Source: Pedobacter heparinus DSM 2366
Lineage (GTDB): Bacteria > Bacteroidota > Bacteroidia > Sphingobacteriales > Sphingobacteriaceae
NCBI RefSeq assembly: GCF_000023825.1
Contig: NC_013061.1
Coordinates: 868,001 to 932,000, forward strand
Direction: 5' to 3'
Length of the DNA: 64,000 bases
The translations under genes were made by a program, and so were the position numbers. The notes beneath the pieces were generated by a model. The model saw only the letters and a program-made list of their open reading frames with translations, was not told the DNA's origin and made no database searches. Each line of letters opens with the position of its first letter. Position 1 is the stretch's first letter. Shown here piece by piece: positions 44,581 through 54,300 of the stretch.

Positions 44581-45906
44581 ATGAACCAACAAGTCAGTTC
44601 TGTAGCTGTAAGTTCGCTAAGTAAGCGTGATACCCTGATCTCGATCCTGATTATAGGATTGCTGTTTTTTATATTCGGTTTTGTTTCATGGGTAAATGCC
44701 ATTCTGATCCCTTATTTTAAAATAGCCTGTGAGCTAAGTAACTTCGAGTCTTATCTGGTTGCTTTTGCCTTTTACATTTCTTATTTCGTAATGTCGGTAC
44801 CCTCTTCCTTTTTGCTAAAATCTGTAGGTTTTAAAAAGGGGATGATGATCGGTTTCTGGACAATGGCCCTGGGCGCTTTCATATTTGTTCCGGCTGCACT
44901 TGGCCGTACTTATGAGGTTTTTTTACTGGGCCTTTTTTCTCTGGGGGCGGGTCTGGCCATCCTTCAGACTGCGGCCAATCCTTACATTACAGTTTTAGGA
45001 CCAAAGGAAAGGGCTGCCCAGCGCATCAGTATTATGGGGATCTGTAACAAAGGGGCTGGTATACTGGCACCCCTATTATTTGCAGCAGTAATTTTAAAAG
45101 CTACAGACGGAACACTGTTTAAACAATTGCCGCTGATGAATGCAGCAGAGAAAAGTGTGGCACTGGATGAGCTGATCAGGAGGGTAATTGTTCCTTACAC
45201 CTGTGTAGGTATTGTATTGGTTGGCCTGGGGCTGATGGTGCGGTATTCGCCATTGCCGGAAATTGATACCGAACAGGAGAGTGAGGCGGTGGCGGCGGCA
45301 AATTCAGGAAAGACCAGCATCTTTCAGTTCCCGCACCTGATACTCGGTGCTATTGCCATTTTCCTGCATGTGGGTACGCAGGTAATTGCCATTGACACCA
45401 TCATCGGGTATGCCGGTTCTATGAACATCCAGTTGCTCGAAGCAAAGGTATTTCCTTCTTATACATTATTTGCAACCATATGTGGATATACCATAGGTAT
45501 TCTTATTATCCCAAAACTGATCAGTCAGGTAAACGTACTGCGCATCTGCACCATACTGGGGGGGCTATTTACCTTACTGATCATTTTCGGGCATGGACCG
45601 GTACGCATTCTTGGGCATACGGCCGATATATCTATTTGGTTTGTAGTGTTGCTGGGACTTGCCAATTCGCTGGTATGGGCAGGTATCTGGCCTCTGGCCC
45701 TTGATGGGCTGGGCCGGTATACGAAACTTGGGGCCTCTATTATGATCATGGGACTTTGCGGCAATGCAATTATGCCACTTTTTTATGGTTACTTTGCTGA
45801 TCTTTATGATCTTAGGACGGCCTATTGGGTATTGTTCCCATGTTATCTATATTTAATGTTTTATGCGTTTAAGGGACACCAGCTCCGCAGCTGGGGGTTG
45901 AAGTAA
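44581..45906 (+). CDS. FucP/NagP-like MFS transporter, probable N-acetylhexosamine permease
   Basis: Twelve hydrophobic segments are present. FHS-family motifs include FGFVSWVNAILIPYFK in helix 1 and AILQTAANPYITVLGPKE with the conserved QTAANPY segment. The Bacteroidota members of this family include NagP, the GlcNAc permease; the next two genes and the LacI regulator support HexNAc as cargo. It acts at the inner membrane as a proton symporter. It is the first gene of the operon transporter-oxidoreductase-nagA, with operator-like site C 88 bp before its ATG. Confidence 0.88.
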   Translation: MNQQVSSVAVSSLSKRDTLISILIIGLLFFIFGFVSWVNAILIPYFKIACELSNFESYLVAFAFYISYFVMSVPSSFLLKSVGFKKGMMIGFWTMALGAFIFVPAALGRTYEVFLLGLFSLGAGLAILQTAANPYITVLGPKERAAQRISIMGICNKGAGILAPLLFAAVILKATDGTLFKQLPLMNAAEKSVALDELIRRVIVPYTCVGIVLVGLGLMVRYSPLPEIDTEQESEAVAAANSGKTSIFQFPHLILGAIAIFLHVGTQVIAIDTIIGYAGSMNIQLLEAKVFPSYTLFATICGYTIGILIIPKLISQVNVLRICTILGGLFTLLIIFGHGPVRILGHTADISIWFVVLLGLANSLVWAGIWPLALDGLGRYTKLGASIMIMGLCGNAIMPLFYGYFADLYDLRTAYWVLFPCYLYLMFYAFKGHQLRSWGLK

Positions 45907-45919
45907 AAAAGAGCAGGAT

Positions 45920-47140
45920 ATGAAAAAGGAAGAACTTTCGAGAAGACAGTTTTTAAGCAAAAATGCGATTGCGCTATCAGGGATCGCCTTAAGTTATGCT
46001 GGTTTGCCTTTATGGGCACAGGCAAAGGCTAAAAATGAAGTGATCAGGGTTGGACTGATCGGCACGGGGTCAAGGGGCACAGGTTTAATAAAGCTGATAC
46101 AAGGTATTCCCGAGATGCAGGTTGTTGCCTGCTGTGACCCCATTGCCGAACATCTTGCAAATGGTATCAAACAGGCTGCAAGAGGGGCCAAAGCTTATAC
46201 CGACTACCGTACGTTACTGGAAGATAAAAATATTGACGCCGTAATTATCGCAACACCACTTTATTTGCACTATCCGATGGCTGTAGCTGCTTTGTCTGCA
46301 GGAAAACACATCTACCTGGAGAAATCCATGACTTATGACATAAGCCAGGCCATAGAGCTGGAAAAAAAAGTGAACCAATCTAAACTTGTATTCCAGGTAG
46401 GTTATCAGTACCGTTACTATGGCCTGTACCATAAAGTAAAAGAAGTTATGACCCAGAACTGGCTGGGTAACATCACACATTTTGAATGTCAGTACAACAG
46501 GAATTCCAACTGGAGATTTCCGGTGAGCGACCCTAAAATGGAACGGGCCATCAACTGGCGAATGTATAAAGCATATTGCGGGGGACCATTATCAGAACTC
46601 TGCGCCCATGCCATAGATGCAGTACATTACCTTACAGACAGCCATCCTTTAAAGGTGACGGCCATGGGCAGTGTGAACTACTGGAAGGATGGCAGGGATA
46701 CCTACGACAACATCAGGGCCATTTATCAATACCCTAAAGACATTAAAGTGAGTGTTACTTCTGTACTTTCCAATGCCTATAATGGCTACGGCATCCGCAT
46801 TTTAGGTGACAAGGCCACATTGGAAATACAACGCGATAAGGCTTTTATTTATCCGGAGGTGCTGAGCAATAAACGGGGCACGGTTGATGGAGTAACCGGG
46901 GCAACTATTGCTGTAACTACGCAGGGCAAGGGCAATGAACTGGTTTTTGAAAAACCAGGAGAAAAATCCTTAGAGCCAACGGTGTATGCATTGAAAGATT
47001 TCGTAAATTGTATTTTAACAAAAAGCAAACCTGCATCCAATGCGACTACAGCGAAGGATTCGTCCATAGCGATTCACATGGGCAATACAGCGGCCGAAAC
47101 GGAAACGATGCAAATTTGGAAACCTGAATATTCTAGCTAG
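45920..47140 (+). CDS. Exported Gfo/Idh/MocA-family oxidoreductase
   Basis: A Tat signal (LSRRQFLSKNAIALSGIAL) precedes a Rossmann domain (VIRVGLIGTGSRGTGLIKLI) and the family's DAVIIATPLYLHYPMAVAAL and GKHIYLEKSMT segments, with the catalytic Lys in EKSM. The C-terminal domain has ECQYNRNSNWRFPV and ELCAHAIDAVHYL. Family members are NAD(P)-dependent dehydrogenases or NAD-assisted glycosidases; the exported, amino-sugar context makes the second possible, but the substrate is unknown. The gene is 13 nt after the transporter and 7 nt before nagA. Confidence 0.85.
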   Translation: MKKEELSRRQFLSKNAIALSGIALSYAGLPLWAQAKAKNEVIRVGLIGTGSRGTGLIKLIQGIPEMQVVACCDPIAEHLANGIKQAARGAKAYTDYRTLLEDKNIDAVIIATPLYLHYPMAVAALSAGKHIYLEKSMTYDISQAIELEKKVNQSKLVFQVGYQYRYYGLYHKVKEVMTQNWLGNITHFECQYNRNSNWRFPVSDPKMERAINWRMYKAYCGGPLSELCAHAIDAVHYLTDSHPLKVTAMGSVNYWKDGRDTYDNIRAIYQYPKDIKVSVTSVLSNAYNGYGIRILGDKATLEIQRDKAFIYPEVLSNKRGTVDGVTGATIAVTTQGKGNELVFEKPGEKSLEPTVYALKDFVNCILTKSKPASNATTAKDSSIAIHMGNTAAETETMQIWKPEYSS

Positions 47141-47147
47141 TTAATTT

Positions 47148-48335
47148 ATGGACCATAAAAGGTTAAAAATATATAACGGAAAACTGATCACACCCTATAA
47201 AACAATTCAGCAGGGAGTCCTGCTGATTGAAGATGGAAAGATTGTGGGGCTGCAGGAAGGCAATGCAGATTTTCCCGACGCCCATGAAATTAATGCCAGG
47301 GGAAATTATATTGCACCTGGTTTTATAGACCTGCACATCCATGGTGGTGGCGGGCATGATTTTATGGACAATACAGTGGAAGCTTTTTTAGGCATTGCTG
47401 AAACACATGCCCGCTATGGAACTACGGCAATGTGCCCTACAACACTGACCAGCGAAAAGCAAGATCTGCTGGAAACCTTAAGGATATATGAAGAGGCTGC
47501 TCAATTAAATGATAAAGGGGCACAATTTATAGGGATGCACCTGGAAGGCCCTTATTTTGCGCTGAGCCAGCGAGGGGCACAGGATCCACGTTATATACGT
47601 GATCCAGATCCGGCCGAGTATAAGGAAATACTGGCCGCTACCCGGGTGATTAAAAGGTGGAGCGCTGCACCTGAATTAAAAGGGGCTATTGAATTTGGCA
47701 AGTATTTAAAGACTAAGGGAGTACTTGCTGCGGTTGCTCATACGGATGCCATTTATGAAGAGGTGCTGGAAGCTTTTGAAAATGGCTATACGCTGGCTAC
47801 GCATTTCTATTCCGGTATGTCTGGCGTTACCCGACGGGAATGTTTCCGTTATGCAGGGGTAATTGAAAGTGGTTACCTGATTGATGAAATGGATGTAGAG
47901 ATCATTGCTGACGGCATTCATTTGCCTGCACCCTTGCTAAAGCTGATCTATAAAATAAAGGGAGCATCCCGTACGGCACTGATTACAGATGCAATGCGTG
48001 GAGCTGGAATGCCGGCAGGCGAAAGTACCCTGGGCAGTTTAAAAAACGGATTGCCGGTGATTATAGAGGATGGGGTAGCCAAGCTGCCCGACAGAAGCTC
48101 TTTTGCCGGTAGTGTAGCTACTGCCGACAGGCTGGTCAGGAATATGATCAATATGGCAAACGTTTCTATAGAAGAGGCGGTGAGGATGATCACTAAAACC
48201 CCGGCCAGGATTATGGGGATTGAAGATATAAAAGGCTCACTTACTCCTGGGAAAGATGCGGATGTGGTGATATTTGATCAGCAAATCAATATTCAGTATA
48301 CCATTGTAGGCGGGCGGGTGATTTACAGCCGTTAA
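47148..48335 (+). CDS. nagA: N-acetylglucosamine-6-phosphate deacetylase
   Basis: Amidohydrolase motifs match NagA: FIDLHIHGGGGHDF (His63, His65), IGMHLEGPYFA (Glu133), VAHTDA, ATHFYSGMSGV, ALITDAMRGAG, then AGSVATADRLVRN. It removes acetate from GlcNAc-6-phosphate in the cytoplasm; NagB, encoded on the other strand at 42177, takes the product. Length 395 aa is normal. It is 7 nt after the oxidoreductase gene, and its stop overlaps the convergent LacI gene's stop by 4 nt. Confidence 0.94.
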   Translation: MDHKRLKIYNGKLITPYKTIQQGVLLIEDGKIVGLQEGNADFPDAHEINARGNYIAPGFIDLHIHGGGGHDFMDNTVEAFLGIAETHARYGTTAMCPTTLTSEKQDLLETLRIYEEAAQLNDKGAQFIGMHLEGPYFALSQRGAQDPRYIRDPDPAEYKEILAATRVIKRWSAAPELKGAIEFGKYLKTKGVLAAVAHTDAIYEEVLEAFENGYTLATHFYSGMSGVTRRECFRYAGVIESGYLIDEMDVEIIADGIHLPAPLLKLIYKIKGASRTALITDAMRGAGMPAGESTLGSLKNGLPVIIEDGVAKLPDRSSFAGSVATADRLVRNMINMANVSIEEAVRMITKTPARIMGIEDIKGSLTPGKDADVVIFDQQINIQYTIVGGRVIYSR

Positions 48336-49360
48336 TGTTTAGCTTTTCTCATACTGGATTCCCTCACAATCAGCTTGCCTGGCAAAACAATTTCTTCGCC
48401 ATGAAAGTATTTGGGTTTGGTGATGTGTTTGATCAGCAGCTCGCAGCTTAATTTGCCAATTTCGAAAGCTGGCTCTGCAATGGTTGACAGCGCAGGAGAA
48501 ATGATGGTAGACATGGGGTCATTGGTAAAACCAATTACCCCAAACTCTTCTCCAACTTTTATGCCTTTGTTTTTAAGTGCAATCATGGCACCAATCGCTT
48601 TTCTATCATTTACCGCGAAAAGGGCATCGGGCTGTTGTTTCAGCTGCAGCAATTGATAGGTATCCTGTTCACCATATTCCTGTGAAAAGCCGGAGTAGAC
48701 AATCCAATCTTCATTTATCCTTAAATGGTGCTTGGTCAATGCATCTATATATCCTTTTAGCCGTGCTTCTGTAAAACTCATGCCTTTTGGGCCGGCAATA
48801 TGCGCTATTTTTGTATATCCGTTCAGGATCAGGTGTTCTACTGCCTCAAAAGCACCATTGTAATCGTCCTGCATTACTTTTGAGGTGTCAATTTCGTTGG
48901 CTACCCTGTCAAAAAACACGACTGGTACTCCTTCATCTATGATTTCCTGAAAATGGTTACAGGAGTCGGAATCGGAAGAAATAGAAACCAGCAAGCCATC
49001 CAGACTGGAAACAGAAAGATTTTCCATAATAGCCAGTTCCCGCTCCGGTGAATCATTGGTTACGAACAGCGTGATGTTATATCCATTGTTATAAGCCACC
49101 TCCTGGATGCCGGTGATAACGGTAGAAAAATAATAATTGGTAATAAAAGGTAAAATTACGCCTAGGTTGTGCGTGCTGCCTTTGGCCAGCCCGGTTGCAT
49201 TAAAATTGGGTTTGTAGTTCAACTCTGCAGCCAGTGCCAGTACTTTTTCCTTGGTCTCCTGGTTTACATCATAAGTATCTCTTAAGGCCCTGGACACTGT
49301 AGAAACAGAGATGTTTAAAATTTTTGCAATATCCTTTATTGTTACATAATGACGGGCCAT
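48332..49360 (-). CDS. LacI-family transcriptional regulator
   Basis: The N-terminal helix-turn-helix ITIKDIAKILNISVSTVSRA and a hinge with NATGLAKGSTHNLGVIL precede the periplasmic-binding-like effector domain (ISSDSDSCNHF, VPVVFFDRVANEI, DALFAVNDRKAIGAMI). Length 342 aa is standard. It lies at the end of the amino-sugar operon, convergent with nagA, and is the natural candidate to bind the three GAGAACGTTATCG-type palindromes at 29768, 31914 and 44470. The effector may be a HexNAc or HexNAc phosphate; this is inference. No operator is seen at its own promoter. Confidence 0.92.
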   Translation of the reverse strand: MARHYVTIKDIAKILNISVSTVSRALRDTYDVNQETKEKVLALAAELNYKPNFNATGLAKGSTHNLGVILPFITNYYFSTVITGIQEVAYNNGYNITLFVTNDSPERELAIMENLSVSSLDGLLVSISSDSDSCNHFQEIIDEGVPVVFFDRVANEIDTSKVMQDDYNGAFEAVEHLILNGYTKIAHIAGPKGMSFTEARLKGYIDALTKHHLRINEDWIVYSGFSQEYGEQDTYQLLQLKQQPDALFAVNDRKAIGAMIALKNKGIKVGEEFGVIGFTNDPMSTIISPALSTIAEPAFEIGKLSCELLIKHITKPKYFHGEEIVLPGKLIVRESSMRKAKH

Positions 49361-49502
49361 ACTGATGATACGGGAATTAAGGTTTGGTTACAGTTGTTTA
49401 TACCCGAAGTTAATAAAAAAAAGGAAAAGCGTTAAGTAATTGTTAGGGGCTGACTATATGATGAGCAGGTATTGGCTAAGCCTTTCTTAAGCCTGGGGGT
49501 AT

Positions 49503-49568
49503 AGCAAGGGTTAACCAACCCTTGCTCAATGGTTATTCAAGGCATACTCAACATTGAGTGGATAACCA
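49503..49568. repeat. Two adjacent strong stem-loops in an intergenic region
   Basis: Hairpin 1 has a 10-bp stem, AGCAAGGGTT (49503-49512) with AACCCTTGCT (49517-49526) and a 4-nt loop. Hairpin 2 has an outer stem TGGTTAT (49530-49536)/ATAACCA (49562-49568) and an inner stem ACTCA (49546-49550)/TGAGT (49555-49559). No T-run follows on either strand. The rest of 49361-49612 holds a TAAGCC direct repeat and no gene. Confidence 0.6.
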
Positions 49569-49612
49569 ATCAAATCCTAGTGATGGTATGGATATAGAAT
49601 TAGAATAAAATA

Positions 49613-49882
49613 CTAATTGTAAAATACGGCTTTGAAAGCGTTTCTGCAATCTTTGCCAATTTCAAGGGGCAGACCCTCTTTCAGGTAGAGTTGAATTTCT
49701 CCTTCAGAATTATAAAAATAACGGTAATAATTATTGAGTTTATCAGGCCCGTCCGAAAATGCACTTATCCGGCTATTGAACCATCTCGAATATTTGCTGT
49801 CGATTTCCTGCATCTTTTCTTCAAAAGCCAGTTTCTTTTTATCGGTATTTCCGATTTGCGTTGTAGGTGTATTTTCGCTCAT
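49613..49882 (-). CDS. Small hypothetical protein, 89 aa
   Basis: No family is recognised. The ATG at 49880-49882 gives MSENTPTTQIGNTDKKKLAF; a longer frame to 49900 adds six residues (MCLIHN). It is hydrophilic, without signal or membrane segment, and has a charged helical middle (FEEKMQEIDSKYSRWFNSR) and aromatic-rich YYRYFYNSEGE. It follows the methyltransferase gene on the same strand (30 nt), so it may be co-transcribed. Cytoplasmic by default. Confidence 0.55.
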   Translation of the reverse strand: MSENTPTTQIGNTDKKKLAFEEKMQEIDSKYSRWFNSRISAFSDGPDKLNNYYRYFYNSEGEIQLYLKEGLPLEIGKDCRNAFKAVFYN

Positions 49883-49912
49883 GTTGTGAATAAGGCACAA
49901 GGTAGTGTTTAA

Positions 49913-50431
49913 TTACCAGAGTGTTGGGTTTTTTCTTGAATCTTCCATCTGAAGTAAACGGGCTTTGTTATCAAGTCCGCCAGCAAAGCCGGTTAACTTA
50001 CCCGATGCACCTATTACACGGTGGCAGGGTGCAATAATGGAAATCGGGTTTTTACCATTGGCAGCACCTACGGCGCGCACTGCTTTTATGTCACCCAGCT
50101 CCCTGGCGATTTCACCATAAGTACGGGTTTCCCCGAAAGGGATGTTCAATAAGGCTTCCCATACTTTCTTTTGGAATGGCGTGCCTGAAAAATCCAGCTT
50201 AACTGTAAATACGGTTCTCTTTTTTTCAAAATATTCGTTCAGTTGTTTTTCTGCTTCCTGTAATATCAGGTTGTTGCTGCTTGCTGTACTGTCGCCAATT
50301 GGCACCCTTTTAGGATCATCGTTTTCCCAAAGTACTGCTGCAAGGCCTTGGTCACTTGCAACCAGTTTTAATTCTCCTACAGGTGACTTTATGATTTTAT
50401 GGTAATATTTCATGGGCTTCTTTTCTTTCAT
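49913..50431 (-). CDS. Methylated-DNA-protein-cysteine methyltransferase (Ogt-type)
   Basis: The active-site motif IIAPCHRVIG (Cys136) and the helix-turn-helix arginine-finger segment GETRTYGEIARELGD with AVRAVGAANGKNPI are diagnostic. The suicide enzyme transfers the alkyl group from O6-alkylguanine (or O4-alkylthymine) to its own Cys. At 172 aa it is the short form without an Ada sensor domain. Starts at 50431 and at 50413 (MKYYHKIIKSP) are both plausible. Cytoplasmic DNA repair, not linked to the neighbouring sugar loci. Confidence 0.93.
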   Translation of the reverse strand: MKEKKPMKYYHKIIKSPVGELKLVASDQGLAAVLWENDDPKRVPIGDSTASSNNLILQEAEKQLNEYFEKKRTVFTVKLDFSGTPFQKKVWEALLNIPFGETRTYGEIARELGDIKAVRAVGAANGKNPISIIAPCHRVIGASGKLTGFAGGLDNKARLLQMEDSRKNPTLW

Positions 50432-50546
50432 AAAGATAAGTATAATTCATAAAACAGCCGGTAAAACCCGTCTTGCTGATTTACCATTTCGTCGGGTGAA
50501 ATTGCCTTTCTGCCTATTCATCATTTCAGGGCTTATTGGGCCGGTC

Positions 50547-50554
50547 TATTTTTG
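50547..50554 (+). promoter_or_regulatory. -7 box TATTTTTG before the M16-like gene
   Basis: A perfect TAnnTTTG match lies 41 bp before the ATG at 50596, so the leader would be about 35 nt. The -33 position is only partly T-rich. This is the only promoter-like element in 50432-50595. Confidence 0.5.
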
Positions 50555-50595
50555 ACCCATCAATTAATTAAAATATAAAACTAAATATCCCTATC

Positions 50596-51240
50596 ATGAA
50601 AATTTTAAAAACAACTACAACTGCAATTGCACTGTTAATCGGTATCTCATCTGGCTTCGCCCAGTCGGACGTGATGAAAGATCCGGTAAGCTATACTTTA
50701 AAAAATGGAATGACCATTATTGTTGCTGAAAACCAGGCCACACCTAAAGTATATGCCAATCTGAGCTTTGAAGCTGCAAAAGTATATGTAGCTGAAAAGG
50801 CTGCAGTACAGGAAGTGACTACCACTTTATTAAACCAGCAACTGACTGCATTAGATGCAGGTTTAAGCTACAGCGATAAGGGCCTTAACCTGGCTACAAC
50901 AAGTGCCGGCCTTGAAGCTGCACTGCAAACAATGTATGCTTATATCAACGCACCTGGGTTTACAGAAGCAGCTTTAGCCAAAGCAAAAGCTGAGTTACTT
51001 GCCCACCTTACTGCACAGGACAGGTATTTTCCTGAAACGGTAAATGCAGCGAGTCTGAACAAACTGAGCCTTGCCGATGTAAATGCTTATTACAATGAGA
51101 TCAATAAACCGGCCCTGACTTTTCTGACCATTGTGGGAAATATTAACCCTGCTGCTGCTAAAAACTATACTAAAACGGTAATGAATCAAGTGAAACCGGC
51201 TGCCGACCTCAGCAAAAACTATTTGGTCTCAATTAATTAA
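50596..51240 (+). CDS. Secreted half-length M16 (insulinase)-like protein without active site
   Basis: A signal peptide (IALLIGISSGFAQS) is followed by PVSYTLKNGMTIIVAENQAT and VYANLSFE, close to the opening strands of M16 peptidases. The HxxEH zinc motif expected next is missing; the sequence runs VYVAEKAAVQEVTT instead. The remainder has M16-like helices (LAKAKAELLAHLTAQDRY) and a NEINKPALTFLTIVGNI strand. At 214 aa it is about half an M16 domain pair. It may act as a non-catalytic binding protein; its function is unknown. It is monocistronic, with a promoter box upstream and a terminator downstream. Confidence 0.65.
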   Translation: MKILKTTTTAIALLIGISSGFAQSDVMKDPVSYTLKNGMTIIVAENQATPKVYANLSFEAAKVYVAEKAAVQEVTTTLLNQQLTALDAGLSYSDKGLNLATTSAGLEAALQTMYAYINAPGFTEAALAKAKAELLAHLTAQDRYFPETVNAASLNKLSLADVNAYYNEINKPALTFLTIVGNINPAAAKNYTKTVMNQVKPAADLSKNYLVSIN

Positions 51241-51272
51241 TTTCAGCAACAAACCAAACAAAATAATATAGG

Positions 51273-51305
51273 GTGTCTGAGGCTTAGGCCGAGGACACTT
51301 TTTTT
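51273..51305 (+). terminator. Intrinsic terminator after the M16-like gene
   Basis: Arms GTGTCTGAGGC (51273-51283) and GCCGAGGACAC (51288-51298) pair with two mismatches around a TTAG loop and are followed by seven T. It ends the M16-like transcript and insulates the regulator gene at 51384. Confidence 0.85.
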
Positions 51306-51383
51306 ATGTCGCTTTTTTACTCTTCATGCAGGTGACAGGTTGTACCTGGATATGTTTTTTTTGCTTTATCTTTATAACCCGCA

Positions 51384-54300
51384 ATGAGAAGGTACTTAAC
51401 CAGAGAGCTATTAACCAAATGGATGGTATTTATGCTATTCCTGTTGCTTGGCAATACCGCATTTGCCCAGCTCTCATTTGACCATTTATCTGTTGGCAAT
51501 GGCTTGTCCCAAAGTACGGTTTTGTCTATTTGCAAAGACAGCAGGGGCTATATGTGGTTTGGAACACGCGATTGCCTGAACAGGTATGATGGTAAAGGTG
51601 TGAAGATCTACAGAACAGATCCTGATGATCCGTCCACCATAAGTGCGGAAGATTATATTTATGCGCTGCTGGAAGACCGGCAAAAAAACCTATGGATTGG
51701 TACCCAGAATGGGCTTAACCGTTATATCCCCGAAAAGGATGCTTTTGAAAGGATTGCATACGAACCTAAAAACCCAAACAGCATCAGTGATAAAATTGTT
51801 CTTTCTATACTGGCAGATAGCAGAGGACAGGTATGGTTTGGGACCAATAACGGGTTAAGTATGCTGGAGAATCCGGCCTCAAGAAAATTTAAAAAGTTTC
51901 ATCAGAAGGATGGCATAGCGGGAAATTCGGTATATACTGTATTTGAGGACAGTAAAAGAAATATATGGGTAGGCACTACGGAAGGGCTGACGATGATGAC
52001 ACTAAAAAACGGGCGTTATACATTTACTTCCTTTCGTCATGACCCCGCAGATCCGAACAGCATTAGTGGCAGTTCAGTAAAAGCCATTGCAGAAGATAAA
52101 CAGGGCAGAATCTGGATAGGATCGGAAACCGAGGGGCTCAACCTTTATGTGCCGGTATCGGGTTCCTTTGTCCATTTTAAATATAACCCTCTTATTGCTG
52201 ATGGTTTAAGTAACAACATCATCCGCAAAATTATGGTGGCCAAAAATGGCAGTCTATGGGTAGCCACAATGAATGGTCTGAATATATTAGATCCGCAAAC
52301 ATTCCGTTTTACGGCATATAAGCATGATTCCGATAGCCGGAAAAGCCTGAGTGACAATTCCATCAAAGAGATCTATGAAGATGAACAGGGCTCGGTATGG
52401 GTAGGTACCATGTTTGGAGGGGTTAATGTTACCCATCACAATACCATTCCTTTTACGGTATACAAATATAACAAGTACCGGAACAGTATCAGCAGCGACA
52501 TCATCAGTGTGATTGAAGCGGATGCACAGGGAAACCTTTGGATTGGTACCGAAGGGCAGGGACTGAATTATCTAGACCTTAAAACAGGGCTGTTTAAAAA
52601 ATATATAAATGACCCCGGAGATCCTGGTAGCTTAAGTAACAATACGATTAAGGCTATTTTTAAGGATAGCAAAGGCAGGGTATGGATCGGACTATATCAG
52701 GGTGGACTGGAACTTTTTATGCCGGCAAGCGGTAAGTTTAAACACTATCCGCATGATCCGCGCTATGCCAACTCTCTGAGTTTTGGTTACGTGAGCAGCA
52801 TTGCTGAAGATGAACATGGCCGTTTGCTGGTGGGCACTTCTTCAAAAGGCCTGAATATTTTTGATCCTGAGCAGGGAGTACTTAGCCTGCTCAGCGATTT
52901 ACCAACCAAAGGATTAAAACTCAGCAGCAGTTATATCAGATTTGCTTATCAGGATAGTAAAAAGAATGTATGGGTAGGTACACCAAGAGGACTGAATCTT
53001 TTAACACCCGGAGCTGCTCAGTTCAAGGTTTTTTTCAGGGGTAGTCATACGGATAGCCTGAAGTCTAATCAGATCAGTTGTATCAGGGAAGATCACCGGG
53101 GGAATATCTGGATTGGTTCGTTACGTGGCGGCCTAAGTTTATACCATCCTGAAAGCCGTTCTTTTACTACCTATTCCAGGGCGAATGGTATGGCGAGCGA
53201 TAACATTATTGACATTTTGGAAGACAATGAGCGTAACCTCTGGATCAGTACAGACAGGGGGCTGACCAAGTTTGATGTGCGCAGAAAAACTTTTAAGAAC
53301 TACAATACGGGGGATGGCTTACCTACTAATGAATTTAATATCAATTCGGCCTATAAGGATAAGTCAGGCAAGTTATATTTTGGTAGTTATAACGGACTGG
53401 TGACTTTTACACCACGTGACATCAAAGAAAATACAGCTTTGCCTAAAACCGTATTCTCAGGTCTGCGGCTGTTTAACAAGCCAGTAGCCATTAACGGACC
53501 GGATAAACTTTTGAAAGAAGATATCAGTTTTACTAAACAGATTACATTTTCTGCCGATCAAAACATTTTTACCATCGATTTTCTGGCACTTAATTATATC
53601 CAGCCACAGCGTAATAAGTATGCCTATAAACTGGAAGGTTTTGAAAAAGACTGGAACTACGTCAACATTCCGTCTGCAACCTATACCAACCTGCCTTCAG
53701 GAAAGTATAAACTGCTGGTAAAAGGGAGCAATAACGATGGTTTATGGAACAATACGCCAACCGCTATGGAAATCCGTATTCTGCCACCCCTGTGGCAAAC
53801 CTGGTGGGCCTATTTGCTTTACTTTATTGTGGGCAGTGCCTTGCTGTACTTTGTACTGCGTTTTACCCGGCGGCAGCAAAAGCTGGAATCGGAATTGTAT
53901 TATGAGCACCTGAACAACGAACGGCAGCAGGAGCTTTACCAGATGAAGCTTGATTTCTTTACCAGGATCTCGCATGAGATCCGAACACCACTGACACTCA
54001 TTTTTGCACCATTGGAGAAACTGATTCAGCTGACTAAAGAAAACGATACCGTTAATCAGCAGTTATTGGGTATTAAAAGAAATACTGACCGGTTGTTACG
54101 GCTGATCAGTGAGCTGCTCGACTTTAGAAAGATAGAAAGTGGCAATGCCAGTATGCAGGTCTCAGAAAATGATCTGGTGGCTTTTTGCCGTAACATTTAT
54201 AATGCCTATCAGAGTCTCGCAGAGGTTAAAAATATCACTTATAGTTTTTATAGTCCCGAAGAGCGGATCCCGGCATATTATGATATCAGTCAGCTGGAGA

